A stretch of DNA of 64,000 nt. Origin: Corallium rubrum (Eukaryota > Cnidaria > Anthozoa > Scleralcyonacea > Coralliidae). Below, one piece after another: positions 15,001-25,706 of the stretch. Numbering within the stretch: the first letter of the stretch is position 1; each line of letters begins with the position of its first letter. A model generated the notes under the pieces. That model was not told where the DNA came from and searched no databases. It saw only the letters and a program-made list of their open reading frames with translations. Position numbers and translations under genes: made by a program. The stretch spans positions 3,085,201 to 3,149,200 of the forward strand of contig OZ036014.1 of NCBI GenBank assembly GCA_964035015.1. Reading direction: 5' to 3'.

Positions 15001-15810
15001 AAAAATATAAAAAGACTGAGTCAGTGACATATTTAATGCACAGCACCTCACAGAAGACTTGTCCATAATGCGTCACAAACAAACAAACAAACAAACAAAC
15101 AAACAAACAAACAAACAAACAAACAAACAAACAAACAAACAAACAAACAAACAAACAAACAAACAAACAAACAAACAAACAAACAAACAAACAAACAAAC
15201 AAACAAACAAACAAACAAACAAACAAACAAACAAACAAACAAACAAACAAACAAACAAACAAACAAACAAATACAGACAGCACCACCCACGAACCACACC
15301 CGCCTCCCCGGCTGACACCCACCGCAGATTCCACACATACCGCAATCATGACATAATGAACTGGACACATAAATATAGGCGAACCTGAGAGAAACCTTTC
15401 ACTTGACTCTGAAGATGACCGCCACTGAGGCCGTCGAAACGTCAGTCACTACCACCACAAACAGTCTTTCTCAAGACTACTCTAACCTAGACGAACAACT
15501 TTCTCAAACATGTTATATTAAAGGCTTTTTATGCGATGCAACTTCAGTATTGTCTATTGCAACTACATTGATGTAATTATTGCCAGATAAGTTGCATGAG
15601 CCATGGAAGTGTGTAACACGCTGACGAAGATGATAGATTGTCATTCACCTGATTAGCTCCGTCGTGGCGATGGCGCCTGTCCTCCAGTTCTTCCTAGAGG
15701 GGGGAAATTTTGAAGACATGTCAATGCACAAACAGACAGACGGACGGACGGATGGAAAGACGGACGGATGGACGGACGGACGGACGGACGGACGGACGGA
15801 CGGACGGACG

Positions 15811-15864
<54 letters not shown>

Positions 15865-18800
15865 GAACTGGGCAATAGGACACACCTGAAGAGCTCGTTC
15901 TTGTCTGGCAAGGCCAATTTCGTGCGTGTCCCAAATGTGCGCGACTCCTTGAACGAACTTAAACAGAGAGCGCATCATGGCGTCTTGAAAACTAGCCAGG
16001 TTTTCTATGGTGTTCTGGAAAGACGAAAGCAAAAAAGCCCAACAAAAATCGTATTTTAATTTCCATGTCTTCTACCAAGTCCCGTGTGTCCACCATCATC
16101 ATAATCACCATTATAATCATGCACCACACCACGACCATCACCGCCACCACCACCGACAACAGCACCATCATCATCACCCAACAACACCGCCATCATTACT
16201 CACATCACCATCATCACCACCACAACAACTATCATCACCACGACCATCACCGCCACCACCACTGACAACAGCACCAACATCACCCAACAACACCGCCATC
16301 ATTACTCACATCACCATCATCACCACCACAACCATCATCACCACGACGACCATCACCGCCACCACCACCGACAACAGCACCATCATCATCACCCAACAAC
16401 ACCGCCATCATTACTCACATCACCATCATCACCACCACAACCATCATCATCACCATGACCATCACCGCCACCACCACCGATAACAACAGCACCATCATCA
16501 TCACCCAACAACACCGCCATCATTACTCACATCACCATCATCACCACCACCACAACCATCATCATCACCATGACCATCACCGCCACCACCACCGACAACA
16601 GCACCATCATCACCACCATCATCACCTTCATCACCATCATCACCATCATCAACCTCATCACCATCATCAGCACCAACAACACTACCATCATGAGTTGCAA
16701 GAAGGATATGTCACCTTCTGGTTGACGTAATATTGCAAATGCAAACTTGAAATTAATTAATTAATTAATTAATTAATTAATTAAAGGTTTAACCTAAACA
16801 TTATCAGACATGCGCACGTTCGTTACGACATCGCTTACGCGTTCACCATTATCATACCTCAAACATGTCCATTTCACACTCATATCTTGTCTTCTTCTCG
16901 CCAATGAGAGGCAGGAACGACTCATTCAAGATCTAACAAGAAAGTAACAGCACTAGCAACAATGTATTACTGTATTATCTTATGGATAATATTACTTATG
17001 GATAATCGTGTTATTATTACACGGGTTTATCTGAAAAGAGTGTATTTTGCAATTATTGAACCTACTGCATGAAGTTCCTCTCCGTTAACAACGTTTTCAT
17101 TCTCCAGTTTTGACTAAAAATAAAAACAAAAAAAACTACAGGTCAGAAAAAATCTTCAAAACACCTTGCCAAACTTCAGTATTCCGATGAAGCGAGAAAA
17201 GCAAACGGTTTTTCGGGGTTTAGATAACCTTACTTATAATAAACTTTATGTACTAACTTTTGTCTGTTCCATTCTTTCATAGTATTGTTCTACAACATTG
17301 TTATATTCAATCTGCACAATATCTTTGTATTTCCTGTTTACTTTAACTAAATAACAAGAATTTATAATGATATCATGAATAACGTCCTACGTCATGCACG
17401 TCACGCGTTGCTATGGGCATATGTCATGTGTTGGTATGGGCATATGTCGTGTTGGTGGGCATACTTCATGTGTTGCTATGGGCATACGTCATGTGTTGCT
17501 ATGGGCATACGTCACGCGTTCCTATGGGCATACGTCATGTGTTGGTTGGGCATACGTCATGTGTTGCTATGGGCTACGTACGCGTTGTTATGGGCATACG
17601 TCATGTGTCGCTATGGCCATACGTCGTGTTGCTATGGGCATACGTCACGTGTGGCTATGGGCATACGTCATGTGTTGCTGAGCATACGATGATGCGTTGC
17701 TATGGGTGTGCATACGTCCTGCATTGCTATGGACCTATCACGCATTGCTATGGACATACGTCACGCGTTGCTATGGGCATACGTCATGTGTTACTATGGT
17801 ATACGTGACGCGTTGCTATGGGAGACGTCACACGTTGCTATGGCATACGTCACGCATTGCTATGTGCATATCTGGGGACGTATCATACCTAGCTGGCCAG
17901 TGACGTGCCCCAGGGCGTTATTCCACTGGTAAACTGCTGCCTTCGTAGAACCAGGCGGCTTCATATCTCTGCAAAAAAATATTTTGAGATATTTTACAAT
18001 TTATCTTATACCAGAGTGATCCACTATAAAAAATCTTGGGAGTTCACGCTTTCTTTTTCAATAAAGAAATACCAAATGGTTTTCTGTGTTTGGATACTCC
18101 GATCCAAACACGCGGGAAATTGTGAGACTGGAGAAAAGCGTAACAAAACACGAGCCGTAGCTTTTCGAAAGTCGAGCAATTTCCCAAGTGTTTGGATAAG
18201 AGTCTCCAAACACGGAAAAAACCATTTGGTATTTATTTTATAAAATAATCACAAGTGAATATAATATACTGTCCGACATTTTCAAAAAAATCGTTTTGGC
18301 GGGAATTTTCCATGTTTAGATACTCTGATCCAAACACGGCAATTGACCAATCAGGGCTCGCGTAGTATACATGTTATCTTTCAATTAGTTATCCAAGCTA
18401 GACATGATGTCACAAGGTATACCTTAAAGAGTTGAGTAATTCTATTCTTTTTGTGTTCAAAATTATTTGTTCTTTTCTCATACATTCCAACTGCCGCAGA
18501 ACCTCGGGCGGTTGCTTCACCTCTGCACTGTCCATGTAGTCACTGCCAAGAAAAAATTCCCCAAAACAAGTATATATTGATTATGTTATGGTGGAAGGTT
18601 GGTTGCGTTAAGGTAAGCAGTTGTACTTACACGAATTTGTTAATGGCTTCATCAGTTTTTAATTTTTTCCAAGTTTTGACACGGGTCTGCCATGTATGGT
18701 AATGTTTTCTTTCTTGTTCAACTACAGCTAATGATTGAGGGAAATTTACAACTAATTTTGTCTTATCTTCTACTCCACTCCCTCCCTCCCTCCCTCCCTC

Positions 18801-21711
18801 CCTCCCTCCCTCCCTCCCTCCCTCCCTCCCTCCCTCCCTCCCTCCCTCCCTCCCTCCCTCTACTCTACTCTACTCTACTCTACTCTACTCTACTCTACTC
18901 TACTCTACTCTACTCCACGCTACTCCACTCCACTCCACTCCACTCCGCTCTACTCCACTCCACTCCACTCCACGCCACTTCACTCCACTCTACTCTACTC
19001 CACTCTCACCTCCACTGTACTCTACTCTACTCCACTCCACTCCACTCCACTCCACTCCACTCCACTCCACTCCACTCTACTCTACTCTACTCTACTCTAC
19101 TCTACTCTACTCTACTCTACTCTACTCTACTCTACTCTACTCTACTCTACTCCACTCCACTCTCACTCCACTCCACTCCCTCCCTCCCTCCCTCCCTCCC
19201 TCCCTCCCTCCCTCCCTCCCTCCCTCCCTCCACCCACTCTACTCTACTCTACTCTACTCTACTCTACTCTACTCTACTCTACTCTACTCTACTCTACTCT
19301 ACTCTACTCTACGCTACTCCACTCCACTCCACTCCACTCCGCTCTACTCCACTCCACTCCACTCCACTCCACTTCACTCCACTCTACTCTACTCTACTCC
19401 ACTCTCACCTCCACTGTACTCTACTCTACTCCACTCCACTCCCTCCCTCCCTCCACTCCACTCCACTCCACTCCACTCCACTCCACTCCCTCCACTCTAC
19501 TCCACTCTACTCTACTCTACTCTACTCTACTCTACTCTACTCTACTCTACTCTACTCTACTCTACTCTACTCTACTCTACTCTACTCTACTCTATTCTAC
19601 TCCACTCCACTCCACTCTCACCTCCACTCCACTCCCTCCACTCCACTCCACTCCACTCCACTCTACTCTACACTCTACTCTACTCTACTCTACTCTACTC
19701 TACTCTACTCTACTCTACTCCACTCCCTCCCTCCACTCCACTCCCTCCCTCCCTCCCTCCCTCCACTCCCTCCCTCCACTCCACTCTACCCTACCCTACC
19801 CTACTCTACTCTACTCCACTCTCACCTCCACTCCACTGTACTGTACTGTACTGTACTGTACTGTACTCCACTCCACTCCACTCCACTCCACTCCACTCCA
19901 CTCCACTCCATTCCATTCCACTCACCCTTGTGCAGAGTTGCAATAAGGTCAGCATAAGCACGTCGGTTGCAAATCATGGTTGAATTAATTTCCTCAGCTT
20001 CCTTCTCCATCATTCGGTGAACATCAGACGGCATCAGGTGCGCTATTCCCTCAAAATTAGCGTTGAAACTTTTGAACGTTTCACAAACCTATCAAATTTC
20101 GTATCAAAAATTATCACCCAGAAGATTTAACTATGTCACAAGTCTCATTAACGCCACGCGGTTAGACACTGGCGTTACACATACCGTACATAAAAACCCC
20201 CATATTTCGTACCCTTTTGTATCGGTCTTGTTCAATTTTAGTAAACGTTGTGTCGAGATCAACAATGTACTCTTGTCTACAGCATGTTGCTTGGCTAATA
20301 TCAGCCCAAAGTTTACGAAGATCCTTCAGCGTAAAACTGAGTAAGTCCTACAAATGGAATAAAAGATTAATAGCATGATTTTTTGGTGGAGTATATCGTT
20401 TGAAATTTACATATTAAAGAAAAAAAAATCGGCATGGTCTTTAGCCGTGTTTACACGGCCAAAATTTAAGCACGCTTAAGTTAATCCCTTACTAAAAGAC
20501 GTACACCATTATTCAACATGGCGGACGAGCTATATTTTTGGTTTTGGAAGCTTCGTATGGGTAGCGTGCGTTAAAGAACAACGGAAAACATCGGTAAACG
20601 AGAAAGAGTAATAGCTAAAAGAAAGAAACAAACAAACAAAGGAACAAAGAATAGCGAGATGGAAGCTTCTGCAGCAGGGAAAAAAAAGCATTTTATCGTA
20701 TTAATAACACCGTATTAATAGCAAGCGTTTTTCAATCCCGTTGCGTTTACACGGCCAAGTTAAGCGCGATTAACTGATCGTGCTCAGTTTAATCCAACCT
20801 CCTTGAGGTGGTGCAAACTAATCGCGATTAATTTACGCCGATCTGTTTACACGGACATTTTAAGCCCGCTTAAAGTCAGATGTGGCTCAGATCCCGCTTA
20901 AATTTTGACCGTGTGTCCTTTTGTCGTTACCTGATCATCACTAAATCGTTTCAGAATTTGTGAAAGTTCTAGTAAAAAGAAAGAAAGAGAATTAGACCCC
21001 GTCTACGCGTATCCGAATTGTTTTTGAAAACGCAACTTTTTTTACGGATTGGCCTTGCGTCCATGCGTAAAGGATGAAGCGGTTATCAAAAACGGAACAG
21101 TTTTCGAAGACGGTGTCCAAAGTGGAACTTTTTGAAAACGCCGTTTGGCTGTTCTCGTGTGGACGCGGATTTTTTTTTTAGAAACGGAGAAAAAAATATT
21201 GCGTTTTCAAACGGAAATGGCTACATGTGGAATAACGAATACCATTGATAGAGACTTTGAAATTAACTAATAATTAAACTTGAATTAAACTAATTACCAC
21301 GCGGGGAGCCCACGTTTTGTAGTTTATATTCAAAATCACGGATCCATAGTTTCTTGTTTTAATGAATATAATTCCTCAAACTCGTTCTTTTTTAACACTT
21401 TGAGGCCTGGACCTCTCTCTGTGCTGAATAAAATCGTCCGGCGTTAGCCAGAATAAAATACTAAAGATTCGTCTTCAGTACAGAATACAACGTACCTTCA
21501 TCATTTGCAGCAAAACCATCTTTTAATATTTGACTTGCTTCAGTGATACAAGGTTCGAGATCCTGTTTACAATATGAGATGCAAAATGTTACCTATTTAT
21601 TAAATGCTGTAATATCTCCGTATTATTATTATTATTGTTATTATTATTATTATGATTATTATTATTATTATGATTATTATTATTATTATTATGATTATGA
21701 TTATTATTATG

Positions 21712-21755
<44 letters not shown>

Positions 21756-21774
21756 GATTATTATTATTATTATG

Positions 21775-21818
<44 letters not shown>

Positions 21819-21819
21819 G

Positions 21820-21851
<32 letters not shown>

Positions 21852-24390
21852 GATTATTATTATTATTATTATTATTATTTACACTGTCATGCAGTTAGCT
21901 TATTAGTAACAGGTTTGGTTGGAATACATTTAATAATTAGTGAACGTACGGAGCTGATTATTCCAAGTTCCTGATGTAACTCTTCTACTGCAGCCTGATG
22001 TCTAGGTATTAAAATAAAATATATAATATACTGTACAGTATGAAGAATGATATGAAACAAAAATTAACGAACAACAAATAAACAAATAAATAAATAAATA
22101 AATAAAATCAAAACAACATGTGAACCTTTCTTTTCTGCTTCCATGAATTTTCTCAAGCACATTTCTTGATTTTGAAATGGTGGAATCTAAGAAAAGAAAG
22201 TATATATTTGAAACAATAACAGTAATTTAATTAAATTTAAAAAACTCATTAATAATTCATGAGGAAAACACAAAGAAAAATCATAACCGTATCGTGGTTT
22301 TGTGATAAAACATTCTCCTGATTTACATAAACTTTAGCTTTGATTTTCTCGCCTTAGACAAGGTTATTTTTCAAAATTACTACGCCAACGAACTTACCAA
22401 ATGGTGATCGTTTTTAAAGCTATTCAAAACACTCGCAGAACGTGTTTTATCAGATCAACACTCGGCTTCGCCTTGTGTTTTATATCTGATAAAACAGTCC
22501 TGCTCGTGTTTTAAATATTACATAAAACAGACTATAATTATGTAGATAGTGTAGTGGTGAATTGCCCTTACCAACATTATTTGCGTCTGGCAGACCTCTA
22601 ACTTCTTGTGCTTCAAAATAACTTTCAGTTTTGGATGTTTTTTCTTGTTCATCCAACCACAAATATCTGAATATTAATTTATATACGGTGCATTACACTT
22701 ATGGTGATGATGAGAACTATGATAGTGATGATGATCATGATCATGATGATGGTGATAATGATGATGATGATGATCATGATGGTGATGATGGTGATCATGA
22801 TGGTGATCATGATGATGATCATGATGATGATGATGATGATGATCACCATCATGATGATGATGGTGATGGTGATGATGGTGATCATGATGGTGATGATCAT
22901 GATCATGATGGTGATGATGATCATGATGGTAATGGTGATGGTGATGGTGATGATCATGATGGTGATAATGGTGATGATGGTCATCATGATGGTGATGATG
23001 GTGATCATGATGGTGATCATGATGGTGATGATGTTCATGTTGATCATGATGGTAATGATGATGATCATGATGATCATGATGATGACGGTGATGATGATGA
23101 TCATGATGGTGATGATGTTCATGTTGATCATGATGGTAATGATGATCATGATGATCATGATGATCATGATGATGATGGTGATGATGGTGATCATGATGAT
23201 GGTGATGATGATCATGATGATGATCACCATCATCATGATGATGGTGATGGTGATGATGGTGATCATGATGGTAATGGTGATGGTGATGACGATGATGATG
23301 GTGGTGATGATGGTGATGATCATGGTGATAATGGTGATGATGGTCATCATGATGGTGATGATGATGGTGATGGTGATGATGGTAATCATGATGGTGATGA
23401 TGATCATGATGGTGATGATGGTGATCATGATGGTGATGATCATGATGGTGATGATGATGATGGTGATGATGATGGTGATGATGGTGATGATCATGATGGT
23501 GATGATGGTGATGATGGTGATGATGGTGATCATGATGGTGATGATCATGATGGTGATGATGGTGATCATGATGGTGATGATGGTGATGATCAAGATCATG
23601 ATGATCATGATGGTGATGATGATCACAGTAATGGTGATGATGATCAATGGTCATAATCATGATGATGATCTTATGATGGTGATGATCATGATCATGATGT
23701 CATAATGATGGTGATGATGATCACAATGATGATCAATATCATTATCATCATAATTGTCATCATTCATGGTGGTTATGACAATGATGATAATTTATCATGA
23801 TTTCAGTTTGTATATCATAATTGATTGATCTACCATTTATCATCCTATAATCTCCAAAGTTCCTTACATAACATAGTCTGCTGATTACCAACACAAACAC
23901 AATAACTCTAAGAAGTATTAAACTGTTCACCTATAGTAAGTCGGGTTCTCTACATAGGGTTCATTTGGATTGGCATCAACCCAACTTTTCTGTCGTTGAG
24001 ATAAAATACCATTTCCAGTTGTGAATGAAACTGGTTGTTTAAGAACTGGAAGTGTTGGCTCTCTTTTAATAACTTTAGCAATCTTTTTTTCCTTCTTTAA
24101 CGATTTATTGACATCGCACTGAAACAGAAAACACAATTATTCGTTGATGCAAAGTTTAACAACAATATTAAATACAGCGAAGACATTTGTAAAAAGTAGA
24201 GTGCTACGTGGTAAACTGTCTAGAATAGTTTTTATAACGAAATACTGACGTTTCAAGCGGAGCCCTTCTTCAGAGTGAAATTAAAATTGGTCGAGAAAAA
24301 TATTAATTTATTTACCTCTGCCTCAAAAATATTCCGATAAATCTTGTCCTTCGGTAAGACACGAGCACACTTGACATCTCCATGTGACAT
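494..24390 (-). CDS. CCDC180: CCDC180-like ciliary coiled-coil protein, 38 exons, 3' part off window
   Basis: Role: CCDC180 relatives are long coiled-coil proteins (DUF4455/DUF4456) linked to cilia and sperm tails; this is family knowledge. Seen: exons 24390-24316, 24118-23931, 22666-22572, 22186-22126, 22001-21950, 21562-21496, 20968-20931, 20347-20213, 20088-19926, 18721-18631, 18542-18423, 17968-17889, 17346-17258, 17113-17066, 16932-16858, 16014-15886, 15693-15649, 14541-14482, 14397-14338, 13963-13835, 13280-13238, 13092-13076, 12046-11908, 11548-11473, 10541-10460, 10120-10027, 9305-9193, 9103-9036, 8002-7856, 7110-7050, 6904-6789, 6117-6051, 5944-5846, 5425-5211, 3582-3524, 3081-2996, 1222-1170, 613-494. 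All have GT/AG borders and fitting phases, giving about 1151 residues. Telling stretches are [39 protein letters not shown] and [14 protein letters not shown]. The last is mid-protein in the family, so the C-terminal DUF4456 part lies left of position 1. The Ser/Thr linker exons (3582-1170) are the least certain. The name rests on recalled family sequence. Confidence 0.8.
1010..1132. mobile_element. Foldback element
   Basis: Arms of about 40 bases (GTTTCATCAGGGGACTCCAA and its reverse complement at about 1105) flank a short spacer. It lies in the intron between exons 1222-1170 and 613-494 of the CCDC180-like gene. Confidence 0.7.
1283..1350 (+). mobile_element. tRNA-related SINE head
   Basis: Box A-like GGTAAGAGCGTCCGACTGG and box B GGGTTCGAAGCCC; no folded mature tRNA or anticodon arm is convincing. 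Confidence 0.55.
1368..1878. mobile_element. TIR element A with ACAACTTGTT-word core
   Basis: Tips ACATGCGTAAAAATGC and GTGCGTTTTTACACGTGT are inverted relatives. The core is made of repeats of GAACAACTTGCAACAATGCT, then scattered AACAAGTTGTT, GAACAACTTGTT and GTGAACA words. A tRNA-like stretch (1283-1350) lies just upstream. Same design as elements at 9535 and 61572. Confidence 0.6.
2361..2817. mobile_element. Palindromic element carrying a nested 298-base MITE
   Basis: Outer arms 2361-2398 and 2780-2817 are exact inverted copies (CACTTAATGTCTGCTCCCTC...). Inside are a CCCTCGAC hairpin (2698-2780) and a MITE at 2400-2697. Confidence 0.85.
2400..2697 (+). mobile_element. MITE family 1, copy 1 (tips CATAGTCAATCGAGATATGG)
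   Basis: About 30-base TIRs; the body contains GCACGGTG on both sides. Other copies lie at 7388-7681 and 12212-12501. Confidence 0.85.
2905..2972 (-). mobile_element. tRNA-related SINE head, minus strand
   Basis: Reads GGATTCAAACCCGCGACCTT on the plus strand, the reverse complement of a B box with flanks; A-box side near 2960. Confidence 0.5.
3254..3382. mobile_element. Short foldback (GTTTACACG type)
   Basis: Exact 30-base arms at 3254-3283 and 3353-3382 (ACAATTTGAAAACGGAACAA...), preceded by CCCCGTTTACACGATG. Confidence 0.75.
3719..5131. mobile_element. 1.4-kb inverted-repeat element with nested TIR element
   Basis: Arms AGCTTAAAAGGTTACTGTTC... (3719-3785) and the inverted ...GAACGGTAACTTTTTAAGCT (5047-5131) are about 70 bases. 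The right arm contains CTGATGA and CGAAAC words. Element 4056-4542 is nested inside. No transposase is recognised. Confidence 0.7.
4056..4542. mobile_element. TIR element with AGGGCCTGTTTATATG tips
   Basis: TIRs of about 37 bases (AGGGCCTGTTTATATGATCC and its inverse ending GGCCCT). The body repeats CCGGTGTACCGGGA in both orientations. The flanking TA may be part of the target duplication. Confidence 0.8.
5551..5690 (+). mobile_element. tRNA-related SINE
   Basis: GTGGCTCAATGGTTAGAG (box A) and GGTTCGAACCC (box B) with a weak acceptor-stem match, then a tail with AAATCGTTTTCTGAG. An active tRNA gene is unlikely because the anticodon arm does not fold. Confidence 0.65.
6186..6684. repeat. Switching tetranucleotide array (TGTC, GTCC, GTTC)
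   Basis: Blocks of TGTC alternate with blocks of GTCC three times, then pass to GTTC. Intron of the CCDC180-like gene. Confidence 0.98.
7388..7681 (-). mobile_element. MITE family 1, copy 2
   Basis: Same element as at 2400, opposite orientation, full length. TTCGGG flanks both ends and may be the target duplication. Confidence 0.85.
8116..8309. mobile_element. CRE-MITE copy 1
   Basis: A roughly 194-base imperfect palindrome with ACAAATAAAACATA tips. Each arm carries TGACGTCA or a one-base variant. Copies lie at 38592-38781 and 59515-59709. Confidence 0.85.
8633..8968. mobile_element. Tc1/mariner-type MITE
   Basis: TIRs of about 90 bases starting CAGGGTGTATCAAAAAAAAG and flanked by TA on both sides (8631-8632, 8969-8970). 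The middle is unique sequence without an ORF. A (TA)n array begins at the right TA. Confidence 0.88.
8970..9030. repeat. (TA)n microsatellite
   Basis: Starts at the TA target site of the mariner-type MITE and ends within 10 bases of a splice donor. Confidence 0.9.
9535..9934. mobile_element. TIR element B with TGATACAG-word core
   Basis: Tips ACACACGCAAAAACGCGCAC and GTGCGTTTTTACGTGTGT are near-perfect inverted repeats. The core is rich in TCAGATCTG, TGATACAG, CTGTATCAG and CAGTCTGTT words in both orientations. Intron of the CCDC180-like gene. Confidence 0.65.
11585..11820. repeat. GGTGAT-type trinucleotide array
   Basis: Mixed GTG/GAT triplets in an intron. Confidence 0.85.
12212..12501 (+). 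mobile_element. MITE family 1, copy 3
   Basis: Same body as the copies at 2400 and 7388; the left tip is lost (begins AAAATATGGTCTGG). Confidence 0.8.
12512..12595 (+). mobile_element. tRNA-related SINE, tail split by a hAT MITE
   Basis: AGTGGCTCAATGGTTGGAGC and GGTTCGAGTCCC match the 57850 copy. The tail resumes at 12968 (GGTTAACTACTTACAACAG). Confidence 0.7.
12596..12967. mobile_element. hAT-type MITE copy 1
   Basis: Tips CAGTGGCGTAGCCAGG and CCTGGCTACGCCTCTG; exact 8-base target duplication GGTTAACT at 12588-12595 and 12968-12975. Inserted in the tail of a tRNA-like SINE. Confidence 0.92.
13076..13092 (-). other. 17-nt microexon of the CCDC180-like gene
   Basis: A 17-base exon is bounded by a TATAG acceptor and a GTAATT donor. 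It completes one split codon and adds five (GRGLRE), joining the phase-1 end of exon 13280-13238 to the phase-0 start of exon 12046-11908. Skipping it would break the frame. Confidence 0.6.
13325..13832. repeat. (GGTAT)n array
   Basis: Pentamer array with higher-order blocks (GGTGTGCTATGGTATGTGGT recurs three times); it abuts the donor of exon 13963-13835. Confidence 0.95.
14868..14966 (+). mobile_element. TTAACTC-type MITE, single copy
   Basis: Same element as at 53809 and 53912, with CGTCTGGCGCTAGCCAGAAT in the middle. Ends are TAACTCATTCCTGTCCGG and AAGAAAGAGTTAA, an imperfect inverted pair. Further diverged copies with the CGTCTGGCGTTA core lie at 1961, 10571, 21400, 26080, 39560, 40840-41080 and 63880. 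Confidence 0.65.
15076..15271. repeat. (AAAC)n microsatellite
   Basis: About 49 near-perfect units. Confidence 0.98.
15737..15864. repeat. (GGAC)n then (GACA)n array
   Basis: Two tetramers in series, the same pair as in the 6186 array on the other strand. Confidence 0.97.
16086..16692. repeat. ATC/ACC triplet array with 130-base higher-order unit
   Basis: The block CACCGCCATCATTACTCACA recurs four times within the triplet array. Confidence 0.9.
17383..17880. repeat. Minisatellite, about 25-base unit (GCTATGGGCATACGTCA)
   Basis: About 20 units of CATACGTCACGCGTTGCTATGGG-type, trimmed here to CATACGTCACGCGTTGCTAT. Open frames across it are repeat artefacts. Confidence 0.9.
18060..18385 (+). 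mobile_element. Foldback element with CCAAACACG arms, copy 1
   Basis: Inverted arms ACCAAATGGTTTTCTGTGTT and AACCATTTGGTATT surround paired GTTTGGATAC/TCCAAACAC words. A long flank (CCGACATTTTC, GGCGGGAATTTTC) is shared with 32135-32445. Confidence 0.7.
18776..19923. repeat. (CTCC)n and (CTACT)n mosaic, 1.15 kb
   Basis: Blocks of CCCT and CTACT/CCACT pentamers alternate and are duplicated (18950-19020 and 19330-19430 match). Confidence 0.97.
20443..20925. mobile_element. GTTTACACGG-type TIR element
   Basis: GTGTTTACACGGCCAAAATTT at the left, AAATTTTGACCGTGTG at the right. Two more TTTACACGG words inside suggest nesting. Confidence 0.6.
20996..21230. mobile_element. Degenerate foldback (CCCCGTCTACGCG)
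   Basis: GACCCCGTCTACGCGTATCC with inverted GTTTTTGAAAACG-type words; borders uncertain. Confidence 0.4.
21618..21882. repeat. (TTA)n with TGA interruptions
   Basis: Long ATT/TGA triplet array in an intron. Confidence 0.97.
22698..23730. repeat. 1-kb GATGGT/GATCAT triplet array
   Basis: Open in four frames (Asp/His, Met/Ile runs), in an intron of the CCDC180-like gene between exons 2 and 3; not coding. Confidence 0.97.
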
Positions 24391-24824
24391 TCTGTACGTT
24401 GAATTCCTTTTTTCCTTTTTTAAATCATAATATTAATCCCATCATCTTCTTGTTGTTTTTCTTTCACATATCCGCCATTTTGTGAGGCGTTGTTATTGCC
24501 ATGGTAACATACGCCATGCCATTGCCCAGTCTCCAGGTCACTCGGACTAAAATGTTTGTTTATTTTTGTTCGTGGTATCTTCGGCATGTCTTCGGTAAAG
24601 TTCGGAAGTGCCACGCGAAAAGCGCGTGAACTTTGGACCAAAAGTCACAAAACATCGAAGAACGAATCGATCGAAGGTAGTGAGTTGGCATGCAAGACTG
24701 AAGAGTTGAGAATTTAGTCTGTTTACGATCTCGCTTTTACTGTAGACCTTCCTTTGTACTTTGTACTTTGTGCTGAATATCTTTATACTAAAGATTGTTA
24801 ATTTGTAAAGTCTGTGTTTATCAG
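24391..24824. promoter_or_regulatory. Head-to-head promoter interval between CCDC180-like and CRAT genes
   Basis: The minus-strand start codon (24390) and the first CRAT-side exon candidate (24825) lie about 435 bases apart in divergent orientation, with no transposon or microsatellite between them, unlike nearly all other non-coding parts of the window. No clear TATA box is seen. A shared bidirectional promoter is inferred from spacing only. Confidence 0.5.
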
Positions 24825-24902
24825 ATGTCAGTTAGCTCTGCTAATAATTTGGCACCTTCAAGTTGGGATCATAACAGCATGTTGACCAAATTTACCAGAA
24901 TG
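24825..24902 (+). other. Possible 5' exon of CRAT (probably untranslated)
   Basis: An open stretch from an ATG ends at a good donor (GTACGTAT). Spliced to the next acceptor (25704) it is out of frame with the acyltransferase, so it is either a 5' UTR exon with a short upstream ORF or not an exon. The CRAT start is therefore placed at 25707. Confidence 0.35.
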
Positions 24903-25354
24903 GTACGTATATGATACTAACTTCGAACTAAATGATTTACCAGAGGTTTTTTTTACAGAAATCCAATGACATTTACACTGTTCAATGCATGTTGTATGAG
25001 TATGAACTAAAGTTTGCTTCATGGGGAAATATTAAAAGAAATAAAAATGGCAAATAACAGTCATTGACACATTGTCCATGCTTACAAAACGTCTTTGACT
25101 TGCCATCATTAGTGTAATGTTATACTGTAATTACCTCCTTATCTGTTATATAACACTGATGTTGACTCACAAATAATATTTGCTTGGGTTGTTAATATGC
25201 TCTATACATTATCTCACTGATATGAGGGGGGAGGGGGGGGGGGGGAGGGGGGGCAGGGGATAATTTGGAGACCAGCCAATCAAAAGTGACTTATTTTTCC
25301 AACAGAGGAATACACTGTAATTGAAAAGGGGCTTTATTACTACAACTATATCTA

Positions 25355-25412
<58 letters not shown>
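25355..25412. repeat. (TA)n microsatellite
   Basis: Upstream of the first CRAT coding exon. Confidence 0.95.
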
Positions 25413-25414
<2 letters not shown>

Positions 25415-25706
25415 TTATTGAAAAAAATTCTGAACTAAACCAAATGAATATACATGTATATGTTGTATTTTGTTAAACTGCTGTTGAAAGAAGCTTTTGT
25501 ATTATACAATACAGATAAAATAGTGTCCCACAGATCTGTTATATGATGAAAAAAGCCCATGTCCATAACATTTTGATATAAAAACATAACTATATACATA
25601 TATACATGTAGCTTGGATGTTCAGTGAGTATATATATATATACAGTATATATATATATGTATATTTCTTGCTTTAATTTTGTTATTACTTAAAGCTTAAT
25701 TCAGGA

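Noticed and set aside
17383-17880. CRISPR-like array (regular about 25-base repeats)
   Set aside because: Units are contiguous without unique spacers and the DNA is an animal intron.
18692-19957. 421-codon open frame of Ser/Thr/Leu/His
   Set aside because: Simple CTCC and CTACT repeats read through; it overlaps an intron on the other strand and its ends are unrelated to the array.
22631-23705. Open frames of over 320 codons on both strands (Asp/His and Met/Ile runs)
   Set aside because: They are triplet-repeat artefacts, open in several frames at once, and lie in an intron of a well-supported gene.
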